From: Salinimicrobium profundisediminis
Lineage (GTDB): Bacteria > Bacteroidota > Bacteroidia > Flavobacteriales > Flavobacteriaceae
Reading direction: 5' to 3'
Assembly (NCBI RefSeq): GCF_026241755.1
Contig: NZ_JAPJDA010000021.1
Span: 1-64,000, forward strand
Length of the DNA: 64,000 nucleotides
The notes beneath the pieces are model-generated. The model was given only the letters and a program-made list of their open reading frames with translations, was not told the DNA's origin and made no database searches. Of this stretch, positions 1-10,500 are shown piece by piece. Position numbers and translations under genes: made by a program. Within the stretch, counting starts at the first letter, position 1. The number at the start of each line of letters is the position of its first letter.

Positions 1-897
1 GCCATAGTGACAGTTGTAGACAATGAACTACCAACTCTTAGCCTCCAAAATATAACCCGTAAACTTACCAGTATAGATGGGCTAACGGTTCCTGCGACAG
101 AATTTATTTCTACAGTAAACGATAATTGTAGCTATACTATCACACCAGCTAATTTTACCTTCGATTGTACAGATGTTGGATCTCAACAAGTGTCCATCAC
201 AGCAAAAGATGGTGCAGGGAATGAGGTTACCAAAAATGCCCAAATTACAATTGAAAACCCCGATGCTCTTGTAGAGCCCAGTGAGGGTAATACGGTAGTT
301 TCTTCACCGGGAAATTACACGGTAGTTGATAGTAATCTACTAATTCACCTGTCTGACAATGTCGATGGTGCAACTGTTTCTATCAATGAAAACTTCCATA
401 CAGGTGATGAGTTGAGGTTGGCTACTGGTTTTACTTTGCCTTCAGGGGTGACCAGCAACTATAGTGCTTCAACCGGAGTTCTTACCCTTTCGGGAACTAT
501 GACTTCCCAGGAACTACAGAGCATTTTTCAGAATATCCAGTTTCGCACCAGTAGTAGCAACGTTCTTGAAAGGGAAGTAGTTTTTAACATTGGAGGAGGA
601 GTATCTAATTCCGATAATGATCATTATTACGAATATGTAAGTGGTGCTTTCACCTGGGAACAGGCCAGGGCAGATGCCGCAACAAAAACCTTAAATGGTT
701 TGCAGGGATATCTTGCCACTGTTACCTCAGCTTCAGAAAATGAATTCATTACGACCAAACTATCCGATGATGGCTGGCTGGGAGGTTCTGATAGTTATAC
801 ACAAATTAATTCAGCTTTAGGAAGTTCACTTTACGCAAATCAAACAGAGGCTGAAGCAAAAAACTCCAGACAACTCAGCACTATGCAAAAATTTTAG
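1..897 (+). pseudogene. HYR / C-type-lectin-like adhesin, 3'-truncated and open at the left edge
   Basis: The frame is open to base 1, so the true start lies outside the window. The visible part begins inside a HYR-like Ig-fold repeat (DNELPTL, then a cysteine pair around residues 41 and 53), continues through a ~110-residue beta-rich segment, and enters a C-type-lectin-like domain from about residue 208 (YYEYVSGAFTWEQARADA, then GWLGGSD). Lectin domains of this type normally continue through a W-x-W-V-T-G-P-E stretch. Here similarity stops near QTEAEAK, and the last ~12 residues look like out-of-frame recombinase sequence. The gene is therefore probably the 3'-truncated remnant of a large secreted adhesin. 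Domain assignments are by eye and the ligand is unknown. Confidence 0.6.
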
Positions 898-974
898 ATA
901 GAAAAATCAGTGATGACATGGCTGCTTTGAAAGAAAGGTTAGATTCCTCTTTGGACGCAATAAGTTTGAAATAG
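855..974 (+). pseudogene. Tyrosine recombinase (integrase) C-terminal remnant
   Basis: In a different frame from the adhesin, bases 855-974 encode KKLQTTQHYAKILDRKISDD followed by a short helical tail and a TAG stop. The TTQHYAK-I-L-D-R-K motif is the active-site tyrosine segment typical of Bacteroidota tyrosine recombinases of mobile elements. Upstream in the same frame a TGA stop occurs at 852 and the sequence is lectin-like, so the catalytic Arg/His core and the arm-binding domain are absent. The remnant fused to a truncated lectin gene marks a deletion or recombination junction near base 855-862. It cannot be functional. Confidence 0.72.
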
Positions 975-1194
975 GGATTTCACTAATATTAAGCATCGAA
1001 AAAAAGTTTAGCTAAAACATGCATTTTCCCTAAGTGAAAATAACGTAAAAAAACAGATGCTGATTTTCAGATATAACAATTAATATTTTAGGAAGTTCTT
1101 CATCTGTATTTTAATTGTGAGAGTCAAATCCACTAGAACTTTAAAATAATATAAAACCAAAGCAAATTTATTATCAATTACTATCTGGCATTCA

Positions 1195-1880
1195 AATTTC
1201 AATTTTCAGTAGAAGAACTCAGCAGTTTTCTCCAGCAAATTCAAAAACGAGGATTCGAGAAAATACATAAAGGTAAACCAGATGGCCTTCTGAATTACGA
1301 AAGGAACCAGAAGATTGGATCAGGAAATACCAGGAATGGCTTTACTCAAAAGAAGGTTCGCAGTTCTTATGGGGAAGATATTATAAAAGTTCGCCAGGAC
1401 GAGTACGGATCCTTTAATCCCGTGATCGGTCCCAAACGTCAGAACACATTATTGACGGTATCAAAAATGTCAATGAATCGCTGTACGCCAAAGGAATGAC
1501 CAATGGTGATATCCAGAAGTAAATTTCTGAGATTTATGGATGTAATATCTCTACATCTACCATTTCCCGAATTATAGAACGGATCAGTAATGATATTGTT
1601 GTCTGGCAAACCGCACTTTAGTGCCTATTTATTTGATCATCTGGATGGCCGGAATCATTAATTAAGTGGGAGAGAACTCCAAAATAATCAATAAGACAGT
1701 AAATGGCTGTCGCCCTTAAAAGAGATAGTCAAAAGAGAATTGTCCTTCCCAACGGATGATGCTGTAATGAAATAGGTATTATGGCTCTACGCAAAGCAAC
1801 CAAAAAGGGCCAGTACCAATAAGAAACTGGGTAATCGTCCTCAATCAGTTTTTGATTAGATACGAAGGAAGGGTTTAGCT
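1195..1880 (+). pseudogene. Decayed IS256-family transposase
   Basis: Fragments in several frames match the layout of IS256/Mutator-type transposases. These are a GSGNTRNGFTQKKVRSSYGE stretch near 1315-1375, a D-E-Y-G-S-F-N-P-V-I block, LYAKGMTNGDIQ near 1480-1515 followed by an in-frame stop, STSTISRIIERISNDI near 1550-1600, and then, after an apparent internal deletion of the catalytic middle, LKEIVKRELSFPTDD near 1715-1765. Multiple stops and frameshifts show it is dead. I could not define terminal inverted repeats. The bases between the recombinase remnant and this relic (975-1194) hold nothing I recognise. Confidence 0.68.
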
Positions 1881-1943
1881 TTAAATGAAAGTCACCCCCC
1901 TTTACTTAGAATTTACACACATTACGGATCGTGTTTTTTTCTT

Positions 1944-2858
1944 TTAACTCTTGTATTTCATCTCAAAACCTGGTGCATAAATGAACTCTTTGACTTTATT
2001 GGGCTCCAACTTTGGATTTGCTCCTTTTTCTCCTGCAACCAAGGCGCCTACCGCACAGGCATAATCCAATGCAACTTGCACAGCTTCACCTTCAAAAAGC
2101 TTAGCGAGGAGACTTGCTAAAAAGGAATCACCAGCACCAACAGTGTCTTCTACCTTTATTTTGAATCCGCTGTTGTAGTAAAGCTTCTCATCTTTTAATA
2201 AAACTGCTCCATGTCTGCCTTTTGTAACACAAATAGTTTTGGCAGCAGATCTTTCGGCTATAAACCTGAGGTTTTGCTCTAAGGAGTGGTAGGGGGAGCC
2301 AAGGATTTCTGCTATTTCAAATAATTCGTCATCATTAAACTTAATAAAATCGGCTTTATTGATGAGATAACATAAAAGTTCTCTTGTATAGTGTGGAGGC
2401 CTAAGATTAAAATCCAAGACCTTATATTTTGCTGTTGGGAGCAACTCAAACAGGCTGTTTCTGCTTACCTCATCCCGGCATACCAAGCTTCCGAAAATAA
2501 ATATATCGGCCTCCTCTACGGCCTGTTGATTCTCCCGCTTTACCTGGATCTTATCCCAGGCGGCCGGATAGGCGATTTCATAGGTGGCCGATCCGCTTTT
2601 GGAAAGGCGCACATTCACCACTCCGGTCGGGTACTGAGGATCTCTGAGGACATTGGTAGTATCCACTCCTTGCTCTTCCAAAAATGTGATTATTTGTTCC
2701 CCTTTTTTATCGGTTCCTACTCTACTTATCATCCGGGTATTTACCCCCAGGCTGCTCAACCTTGCCGCAACATTTAATGGAGCGCCGCCAATTCTCTCCT
2801 CATCGGGAAAGACATCGTATAGTATTTCACCGAAACAGACTGCTCTAATTTTTGTCAT
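1944..2858 (-). CDS. Fructokinase, PfkB family
   Basis: This is a cytoplasmic sugar kinase that would phosphorylate fructose released from fructans to fructose-6-phosphate for glycolysis. The 304 residues are full length for a PfkB/ribokinase-family fructokinase. The N-terminal G-E-x-L-Y-D-x-F-P and R-I-G-G-A-P-L-N (residues 10-29) form the sugar-binding start, and the C-terminal signature D-T-V-G-A-G-D-S-F (238-246) carries the catalytic Asp244 and anion hole. It is the last gene of the minus-strand fructan operon, 31 bp after the GH32 stop. Its place beside two GH32 enzymes supports fructose over other PfkB substrates. The corresponding kinase in the Bacteroides thetaiotaomicron fructan locus is BT1757. 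Confidence 0.9.
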   Translation of the reverse strand: MTKIRAVCFGEILYDVFPDEERIGGAPLNVAARLSSLGVNTRMISRVGTDKKGEQIITFLEEQGVDTTNVLRDPQYPTGVVNVRLSKSGSATYEIAYPAAWDKIQVKRENQQAVEEADIFIFGSLVCRDEVSRNSLFELLPTAKYKVLDFNLRPPHYTRELLCYLINKADFIKFNDDELFEIAEILGSPYHSLEQNLRFIAERSAAKTICVTKGRHGAVLLKDEKLYYNSGFKIKVEDTVGAGDSFLASLLAKLFEGEAVQVALDYACAVGALVAGEKGANPKLEPNKVKEFIYAPGFEMKYKS

Positions 2859-2889
2859 ATTTAAGCTTGTTAATTCTAATTTTTCAACT

Positions 2890-4404
2890 CTATTTATTCA
2901 CTATAGGTTGGATGTAAAGCGATTGTATAAATTCTGCTTCAGAATCAGAGTGTATTTGAAGGTCCCCAAACGGGGTATTAGGAAATATTAAAAAAGTAAT
3001 AACACGCTCTCCTCCATTTACGAAAATCTCCACTGAAGATTTATCTACCCAAATTTCTAATTCTAATTCATTGCTCTCCGGTAATACGTATGGAATGAAT
3101 AAATTGTTATTATTCAGATTGTTAAAACTATAACCAGCATCATTTCTGTTTATTACAAATTCTGATGTAGTTTTATCATACTGCAATGATACTCCACTCG
3201 TTTCATTTCCCCAGAAGAGCTCTATAGATTTGTCTTTGGACAAATCTAGTGTTGTATTGATTTGAAAAGTCCCGGTTTTTAGAACTGGATCATTTTTAAT
3301 ATCTACACCGTTAGTAGTATATTCAACACTATTAGAAGCTAAAACTGAGCTCATCTCTTCAGCAGGTTTACTTAGAAGCAGATCACCGTTATTAGATAAT
3401 TCAAGCGTTCTGGGCAAGGTCATGGCACTTCTCCAAGCTGTTGTAGGTACATTTTGTGCGTAAGCCCAATTGCTCATCCATCCAATAAATAAATTTCTCC
3501 CATTCGGTTCATTACTCCAGGTCACGCCAGCATAATTATCGGTACCGTAATCTAGCCATTTAGTTTCTGTCTGACTTGTCTCAAAAGTTTCCCCATCAAA
3601 AGAACCAAGAAAATATTGAGTTCCTGAACCTCCATTAGGTGCTCCTGGATTAATGCTAACCAGCAGTGCCCATCGCTCTTCTCCATTTTCATTTCGAACA
3701 GTAAAAAGATCCGGACATTCCCAAACTCCTCCATGCGCCCCATGACCATGACCAAAACTTTGAAGATACTCCCACTCCTTAAGATTCGGGGAGGAATAAA
3801 AAATGATTTCCTGTCCTGCGGCGACCACCATTATCCATTGTTGCTTTTCTTCGTGCCAGATTACTTTTGGATCTCTAAAATCGGTTTTATCCTCATTGGT
3901 TAAAACAGGATTCCCCTCATACTTTTGCCAGCTACGCCCCTTATCATTGCTATATGCCAGACTCTGATATTGTTCATTAGTCTCTGGATTATGATGTGTA
4001 AATATTGCTGCCAATACATCTTCATCTCCCGTTTTGAATCCGGCAGTGTTGTGAGTATCAACAATCGCACTGCCGGAAAATATGTTTCCCAAATCATCAG
4101 GATACAGAGCCACCGGAAGCTCCTCCCAGTTTACCAGATCCTCACTCACTGCATGCCCCCAATGCATTGGCCCCCAAACATTGTCATCTGGATTGTATTG
4201 AAAAAACAAATGATATTCACCTTTGTAGTACACCATTCCATTTGGATCATTCATCCAATTCTTTTCCGGCGTGAAGTGGTAGGCAGGTCTAAAATTATTA
4301 TCTCCCACTTTAATCACTGAAGGCTCATTTTCTTCATCTTCCTTAGTACAGCCCAAAATGATTAATGAAAGCACAATAAGTAAATATTTATTTTTACTGA
4401 ACAT
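2890..4404 (-). CDS. GH32 fructanase lipoprotein (levanase/inulinase/invertase type)
   Basis: This is a retaining beta-fructosidase that would hydrolyse fructan at the cell surface or in the periplasm. The catalytic triad is visible: nucleophile Asp53 in W-M-N-D-P-N-G, transition-state stabiliser Asp178 in R-D-P, and acid/base Glu229 in E-C-P-D-L. A five-bladed propeller is followed by a C-terminal beta-sandwich (~365-504), as usual for the family. The signal peptide ends in L-G-C19, and the following T-K-E-D-E resembles flavobacterial lipoprotein surface-export signals. It lies between the binding lipoprotein and fructokinase genes, with 14 bp separating it from the former. Sequence does not decide endo versus exo action or levan versus inulin preference. 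Confidence 0.93.
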   Translation of the reverse strand: MFSKNKYLLIVLSLIILGCTKEDEENEPSVIKVGDNNFRPAYHFTPEKNWMNDPNGMVYYKGEYHLFFQYNPDDNVWGPMHWGHAVSEDLVNWEELPVALYPDDLGNIFSGSAIVDTHNTAGFKTGDEDVLAAIFTHHNPETNEQYQSLAYSNDKGRSWQKYEGNPVLTNEDKTDFRDPKVIWHEEKQQWIMVVAAGQEIIFYSSPNLKEWEYLQSFGHGHGAHGGVWECPDLFTVRNENGEERWALLVSINPGAPNGGSGTQYFLGSFDGETFETSQTETKWLDYGTDNYAGVTWSNEPNGRNLFIGWMSNWAYAQNVPTTAWRSAMTLPRTLELSNNGDLLLSKPAEEMSSVLASNSVEYTTNGVDIKNDPVLKTGTFQINTTLDLSKDKSIELFWGNETSGVSLQYDKTTSEFVINRNDAGYSFNNLNNNNLFIPYVLPESNELELEIWVDKSSVEIFVNGGERVITFLIFPNTPFGDLQIHSDSEAEFIQSLYIQPIVNK

Positions 4405-4418
4405 ATCCTTCTTTTGAT

Positions 4419-5831
4419 TTATTGCACTTTTAAATAATCCAGCGCATTTTTAGTAATAGCTTCGATATTTTCCTGAAAGTTATTTTTCCCATTATTTTGG
4501 TTCCACTCGAAGGATCCAATCCCAATTCCTATTGCGGTACCATTAAATTCGTCATTTGGTAAGGTTTCAAAAATTCCCATCATAAAATAATCTGCAATAC
4601 CATCCCAGGTGCCAAGTATATTTATTTGATTTTCTTCACTTATGGTTGTATAGGCAGCTTCATCAGCATTCCCATAGCCATAATAAGCCGGAAGATCTAC
4701 AAATACATAATTATGATCTTCTTTCCACCCAGGGCCAATAAGTGGGATTATTTTGCGACCATCAACATTGTTGGCATTCAGTCCTTCAAAGATGGGATGT
4801 GAACTTTTATCGTGAGCCCGCCCAATATTGACATTAACCCCCCAGGTATCCGGATTGTCAAATCCTCCCCCGGCACCTATAGCTGTTCCGAAATTGGGGG
4901 TCATACGACCGATGGTCCAGAGATACTGCACTGCATGGGTATTCAAGAGTAGAGCACCTCCTTTTCTATGGAATTCTGCAATAGCAGAAACAACTTTCTC
5001 ACTCGTGGCTTCTGCGGGAAGTGCTGGATTATTGCTGTCATTATCATAATGCCACCAAAGCACCCTAAACTCACTCAGGTCAAGCCCTTCTTCAATATCT
5101 GAAAATTGAACATATTCAGCATCAGGATAATTTTCAAAAAGCCAGTTTGCAGAAGCAATCACGTCATCATCGCTGATAGACCCAACATTTGGTGCAGTCC
5201 CCAAATAGCCAATTTTAGTTGCTCCCACAGTGAAGTTTAAGTATTTTGAAGGTGATGGATTGCCTTCTTCATCCATGGCGTTAATTTGAAATTTATAAGT
5301 GCTGTAAGTCTCATTATTAAAAGTATAGGAAGTGGCATCTGCCGGGAGGCTTATTTCTTCCGAATCAACTCTTAATCGAATACCTGATATGGTTTCCTCA
5401 GGCAAGGTCCAACTTAAGTTTATATTTGTTCCTTCCTGGACTCCTCTGAAGTTGGTTACAGCCTGAGGTCCTTCCCGATGCAGGATCACTGTTTCTCCTA
5501 AAGAGTAATTTCCTTGGTCATCCTGAAGCTTGACGGTGAAGAAGTAATCTGTATTAACATCTATGATTCCGTATTTAAATATATGGACGGGAGCATTAAT
5601 GTTTTCAATCCCTTTGTTGTGATTAATTCTTGTTGTAAGGTTACCTTCGTAGGAAGGATTATCCCACCTAACAACGGCAGTATCCCCCACCAGTTCTACC
5701 TGTAGGTTGTCGACTGAAGATATTACCGGCGCTGCTACAGGTTCGATATCGCGGTCATAGGAACATGAAATAAAAGTCCCCAGAAAAACAACTATTAAGA
5801 CAATATCTTTTAAATTATTAAAGTTGATCAT
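4419..5831 (-). CDS. Surface glycan-binding lipoprotein of the fructan locus (DUF4960-like C-terminus)
   Basis: This is a 470-residue lipoprotein (signal peptide with F-I-S-C23) with two fibronectin-like beta-sandwich segments (~35-115 and ~118-200). A ~260-residue C-terminal domain follows (V-G-A-T-K-I-G-Y-L-G onward), containing an alpha/beta glutamine-amidotransferase-like layout (F-R-V-L-W-W-H-Y-D, K-G-G-A-L-L-L-N-T-H). I associate this architecture with DUF4959/DUF4960 proteins beside SusD in fructan loci, such as levan-binding BT1761, but the family assignment is from memory. No catalytic residues are recognised. Its place directly after SusD and before GH32 fits a surface glycan-binding protein that captures fructan for SusC/D. 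Confidence 0.72.
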   Translation of the reverse strand: MINFNNLKDIVLIVVFLGTFISCSYDRDIEPVAAPVISSVDNLQVELVGDTAVVRWDNPSYEGNLTTRINHNKGIENINAPVHIFKYGIIDVNTDYFFTVKLQDDQGNYSLGETVILHREGPQAVTNFRGVQEGTNINLSWTLPEETISGIRLRVDSEEISLPADATSYTFNNETYSTYKFQINAMDEEGNPSPSKYLNFTVGATKIGYLGTAPNVGSISDDDVIASANWLFENYPDAEYVQFSDIEEGLDLSEFRVLWWHYDNDSNNPALPAEATSEKVVSAIAEFHRKGGALLLNTHAVQYLWTIGRMTPNFGTAIGAGGGFDNPDTWGVNVNIGRAHDKSSHPIFEGLNANNVDGRKIIPLIGPGWKEDHNYVFVDLPAYYGYGNADEAAYTTISEENQINILGTWDGIADYFMMGIFETLPNDEFNGTAIGIGIGSFEWNQNNGKNNFQENIEAITKNALDYLKVQ

Positions 5832-5843
5832 AATTATAATGTT

Positions 5844-7538
5844 TTAGTAGCCTGTATTTTGTACATATACATCCTGACTGAAGTTTATCTGAGCCTGTGG
5901 AATGGGTAAATATTCTTCCCGACCTTCATCAAATGAAGCGCCCTCGTAATAGGTGATTTCCTCGGCTTCTTCATCGTAATATTTGTTAAGAGTTTCTCCT
6001 GCAATACCCCATCTTACAAGATCAAAGAAGCGATTTCCCTCCATTGCAAGTTCTAACCTGCGTTCCCAGCGCAATGCCTCACGGGCTACATCTTGGGTCC
6101 AGTTGATGTTTTCGCCGTCTATATAAGGACTTACCCCAGCATTATTGGCGTAAGCCGATATTAAGGTAGTACTTTGATCTGCCCTTTCCCGTACTTCATT
6201 TATTAAAGGAAGCGCTTCATTGTGTCGTCCAAATTCGATTAAAGCCTCTGCTCGCATCAACAACACGTCTGCATAACGAATCTCGATTCTATTTTTCGAG
6301 TTTCCATAGAAAGGATCTATGTTAACGAGATACTCCGAATCTGCAGTCACATTCTCCTTTAAAGAAGCAGTATATCCGTAGGTACTTGGGGATCTTACCC
6401 AATTTTCCTGATAGATATCCTCTTCATCATATTTCCAGGGCAGACCAGGAATTGCTACAGTATGATATAACCGGGGATCTACACTATAATTTTCCAGATT
6501 ATTGAAATCAATATTTGATTCGTTGTAATTTGTAAATAGAGGTAAGCCTTCTTCGTTAACTTTATACGCATTTACCAGGTTTTGACTTGGTTTATGGAAG
6601 TCACAACATCCAATTCCCTGAGGGGTTGCCAATACATCTGAAAAATTCAACCTTCCGTGTAGTGTCCCATCATTGTCTGAAAATTGGATTGAAAATACTG
6701 CTTCCGGCCCGTTTTCAAAACTCCCGGGCAGAAAATTATAAGCAAAATCCTCTTCAAGTTGATGTTTCCCAATTACGTGAGCTGTTGCATCTAAAACTTG
6801 CTGTAATCTTTCGGGGTTAACATTGACGACATTGTGATTCTCATCTTGTTGGTAAGCCTGATAGAGCCGTGTTTTCGCCAGGTATGCATATGCTGCTGTT
6901 TCATCTGCTCTTCCGACTTCAGGTTGTGAAAGGGGGAGATTTTCGGCTGCTGCTTCGAAGTCACTCGCAATAGCGTTCCATAGTTCATCATTACTTAAAG
7001 CACGATTCGAAATATTCCCATACTCCTCCACAGGAATATCTTCTGTTACGTATGGAACATATTTGTACATGATCTTCAACATGAAATAAAAGTGTCCTCT
7101 CAAAAATCTCATTTCTGCGATTCTGGTTTCCTTCTTAGGAAAATCAGCTTCGTCGATTTGGTTCAAGGCAGCCAATGCTTTGTTTACTCTTGAAATAGCA
7201 ATAAAACTGTTGTACCAGAAAGCATCCAGTTCACCAAAATCGGGTCTTATATTCTCTGATACTTCAAAGAAGTGAAAAACCTGGATGTCATTTGTGCCAC
7301 TCCCTCCTTTGTAAGCATCATCAGAGCGGACATTTCCATAGGGCCAAAGACTAAAGGGAATGTCATAGTGATCATTACCCAATGCTGCATAAGCTGCTGT
7401 CACAAATCCATCAACGTTTTCAGGAGTTGCCAATTGTTCTTCAGATAGTACCGCATAAGGATCTTCCTCCAGAAAATCTGAACATGCAGCGGAAATAGTT
7501 AAAAGAACTATGCCGAGTAAATATTTTATTTTGTTCAT
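5844..7538 (-). CDS. SusD/RagB outer-membrane lipoprotein (fructan)
   Basis: This SusD-family lipoprotein caps the SusC transporter and binds the polysaccharide outside the outer membrane. The signal peptide ends I-S-A-A-C19-S-D-F-L-E-E, the usual SusD lipobox followed by an acidic stretch. The body shows family landmarks: R-F-L-R-G-H-F-Y-F after ~140 residues, an A-Y-A-Y-L-A-K-T-R-L-Y TPR segment, N-R-I-E-I-R-Y-A-D-V-L-L-M-R-A-E-A-L, and the C-terminal R-W-E-R-R-L-E-L-A-M-E-G-N-R-F-F-D-L-V-R-W-G. Length (564) is normal. It starts 19 bp after the SusC stop and is followed within 12 bp by the binding lipoprotein gene. Confidence 0.95.
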   Translation of the reverse strand: MNKIKYLLGIVLLTISAACSDFLEEDPYAVLSEEQLATPENVDGFVTAAYAALGNDHYDIPFSLWPYGNVRSDDAYKGGSGTNDIQVFHFFEVSENIRPDFGELDAFWYNSFIAISRVNKALAALNQIDEADFPKKETRIAEMRFLRGHFYFMLKIMYKYVPYVTEDIPVEEYGNISNRALSNDELWNAIASDFEAAAENLPLSQPEVGRADETAAYAYLAKTRLYQAYQQDENHNVVNVNPERLQQVLDATAHVIGKHQLEEDFAYNFLPGSFENGPEAVFSIQFSDNDGTLHGRLNFSDVLATPQGIGCCDFHKPSQNLVNAYKVNEEGLPLFTNYNESNIDFNNLENYSVDPRLYHTVAIPGLPWKYDEEDIYQENWVRSPSTYGYTASLKENVTADSEYLVNIDPFYGNSKNRIEIRYADVLLMRAEALIEFGRHNEALPLINEVRERADQSTTLISAYANNAGVSPYIDGENINWTQDVAREALRWERRLELAMEGNRFFDLVRWGIAGETLNKYYDEEAEEITYYEGASFDEGREEYLPIPQAQINFSQDVYVQNTGY

Positions 7539-7557
7539 AATAAAGAGTTTAATGTTT

Positions 7558-10500
7558 TTAGAGAGATAGGTTCAATCCAAGAGTTACTGTAAGTGGTTGG
7601 GGATAACCCCATCCTGCATTTTCAGGATCTACTCCAGTAAAATCTGAAGAAGTTATCATTAGGAGGTTCTGACCGCTTACATAGAACCTAGCATTCGTGA
7701 AATTCATCCTTTCCAGAACCGCTTCCGATAGGCTATAACCCACCTGAAGGTTTCTCAATTTCAAGTATCGTCCATTCTCCACATAATAGGTAGAAAACCG
7801 AGATTCTGCGTTTCTGTCGATTGTTGTTAGAGCTGGTATGGTTGAGTTTATATTTTCGGGAGACCAGGCGTCAAGAAGTCGGGCTCCCTTATTGGACCCA
7901 ACGTCATCAACGCTCCAAAAATCTGTTTGGAATTTGCGACTATTAATTACATCAACATTTCCAACTCCTTGCCAGAAAGAGGTAAAATCAAAATTTTTAT
8001 ATCCCAGTGTGATGTTAAAGCCATAACTAAAATCTGGATGTGGTATTCCAATCCATGTGCGGTCATCATCGGTAATAATTCCGTCCCCATCTAAATCTTT
8101 GTAGCGGAGTCTACCAAGGCCTTTCCCTTCTTGTTCAGCAGCATTCATTACCTCTTCTTCGGTCGTGAACAGACCGTCTGTAACATACCCATACATAGAA
8201 TTAATCGGTCTCCCAAGAATATTGTCCTCACCTCCATCACCACCATAGCTGTTCTGCACCTCTTCTGGCAGATAAGTTATTTCATTTCGGTTAGTGGAAA
8301 TATTGGCTGAAATCTCATAGCTGAAATCTCCTTCAGTTTCATCGCGGTAAGTTAGTGCGAATTCCCAACCTTCATTCTCCATGGAAGCCCCGTTTACCCA
8401 TCTGTTTCCTCCTTCACCTATTGTTCCCAGGTATGGAGGTAATACCAGAATATCTTCAGTTTCCTTAAAGTAATAGTCAAGATTTCCAAATAATTTATAT
8501 CCGAAAAATCCAAAATCAAGCCCGATATTAGTTTGAGTAGTAGTTTCCCATTTCAGGTCATCATTTCCAATCTGTATTCCTCTAAACCCTGAAGGCAATA
8601 AACCTGATCCACTTCCAGAGAGATCGTACGCTGTTCCATATGAGGTTCCCCAGGTAGGATCACCTCCAGCATAATCCGATACATATAAAGAATAGATAGC
8701 GTTGTTATCAATTTCCTGATTTCCAGTTTGCCCCCATCCAAGCCGTAGTTTTAGATCGGAAAAAAATGAATAATTATTGTGTATAAAATTTTCCTCACTT
8801 ATACGCCATCCAGCAGAAAAGGCCGGAAAAGTTCCAAAGCGATTATTTTCTCCAAATCTTGATGAGCCATCTCGTCGTATGGTAGCTGAGAATAAATATT
8901 TCCGATCGAAAGTGTAGTCCAGTTTCCCAAAGAAAGAGAGCAGGCTGTAAGAAGTAGCAGAACCTCCATTATAGGCTTCACCACTTCCTGCATCAGGATA
9001 CATATAATCCGGTGTTTCAAGAACAAAACCTTCCCTCCTTAGATTAATGTTCTTATAGTCATCTCTAAACATTTCTGTACCAGCGAGCAAACTTAATTCG
9101 TGATTCTGAATTTTTACCTCGTAAGTAGCTGTGTTAGTCCAGGTCCATTTCAAACTTCTCCAGTCCTCAATATTTACTGCTGTTTCATTGTTTTGCAGAT
9201 AACCTGATTTATAACTTCTTTGAAGAGAACGGCGATAAAAATTACTGTAGTCAATTCCAAGATTTGTCCTTAAATGAAGATTTTCAATAAGCTCCAGGTC
9301 AGCGTAAGCATTTCCAAACACCCGATGATATTCATATCCATTGTCTTTATTGTACTCAAGTAAACGTACAGGATTTTGCCTGTCGTTCATTCCACCAACG
9401 GGTCCACCCCAACCTTCTCCATCTACCGTGCGAACAGGAATAATAGGAGATGCTTTTAATGCCAGGTCTAGAACACCAGGATTTTGAACTTCATGAGTTT
9501 TATTGAAGGTAAAGTTTTCCCCTATTTCCAGCCTATCTTTAAACAATTTATAGCTACTGTTCATCCTTGCCGAAATCCTGTTAAATTCTGTGGTCTTTAC
9601 GATGCCTTCATTCTCATAATATCCAAGAGAAAAAAGATAATTCCCCTTTTCTGTTCCATTCGAAACTGACAAATCATAAGATTGGGCAAAACCTGTTTGA
9701 GAGATCTCATCAAACCAGTCTGTATCTGCAGAATATAAAGTTTGTTCATCATCCAGATATTCCGGAACTATAATATTGTTGAGAACAGCTTCGCCAATAT
9801 CATTGTAGCCCCAATCGAACTGGTATCGCAAATTGTTAGAATTAGGATCAATTCCGTCATTTATTTGTGCCTGCCAAAGGACTCTCCCATATTGTTCTGC
9901 ATTGAGCACTTCCTGTCTATTGGCATAAGTAGAGGCCGATACATAAGAATTAAGATTAATCTGCATTCTTCCTTCTCTTCCTTTTTTAGTTGTAACTATA
10001 ATTACCCCATTAGAAGCTCTTGATCCATATATACTGGCAGAAGAAGCATCTTTTAATACTTGAATTGACTCAATGTCATTTGGGTTCAATTCATGCATTC
10101 CAGCCTTGGTTGGTACTCCATCAATAACATATAGAGGATCTGTATTATTTAGAGTCCCAACTCCACGAATCACAACCTGAGTATTAGAGCCACTTGGAGA
10201 ACCATCTGAAGTAATTTGAACCCCAGGAAGCCGTCCCTGTAAAGCTCTAACCGGATTAGGTTCCGGTTGTTTATTGATTTCCTCCATGTCTACCACCGAA
10301 ATGGCTCCGGTAATATCAGTCCTTCTTTGAGATGTATAGCCCGTTACCACCACATCATCCAACTGTTGAGCATCCATGGTAAGAGATACATTAATTTCTG
10401 TTTGATTATTTACAGCTATTCTTTCAGTTCTAAAACCTAAATAACTATATAACAATGTGGCTTGAGGATCAACATTTGTAATGGTATAATTTCCGTCAAA

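Noticed and set aside
855-974. An attachment site or active integrase gene at the left flank
   Set aside because: Only the C-terminal tail of a recombinase is present, in a fused and truncated context. No direct repeat or tRNA was found to support an att site.
2391-2991. Plus-strand frames of 112-128 codons over the fructokinase gene and the GH32 3' end
   Set aside because: Antisense to well-supported genes with complete motifs; low-complexity translations.
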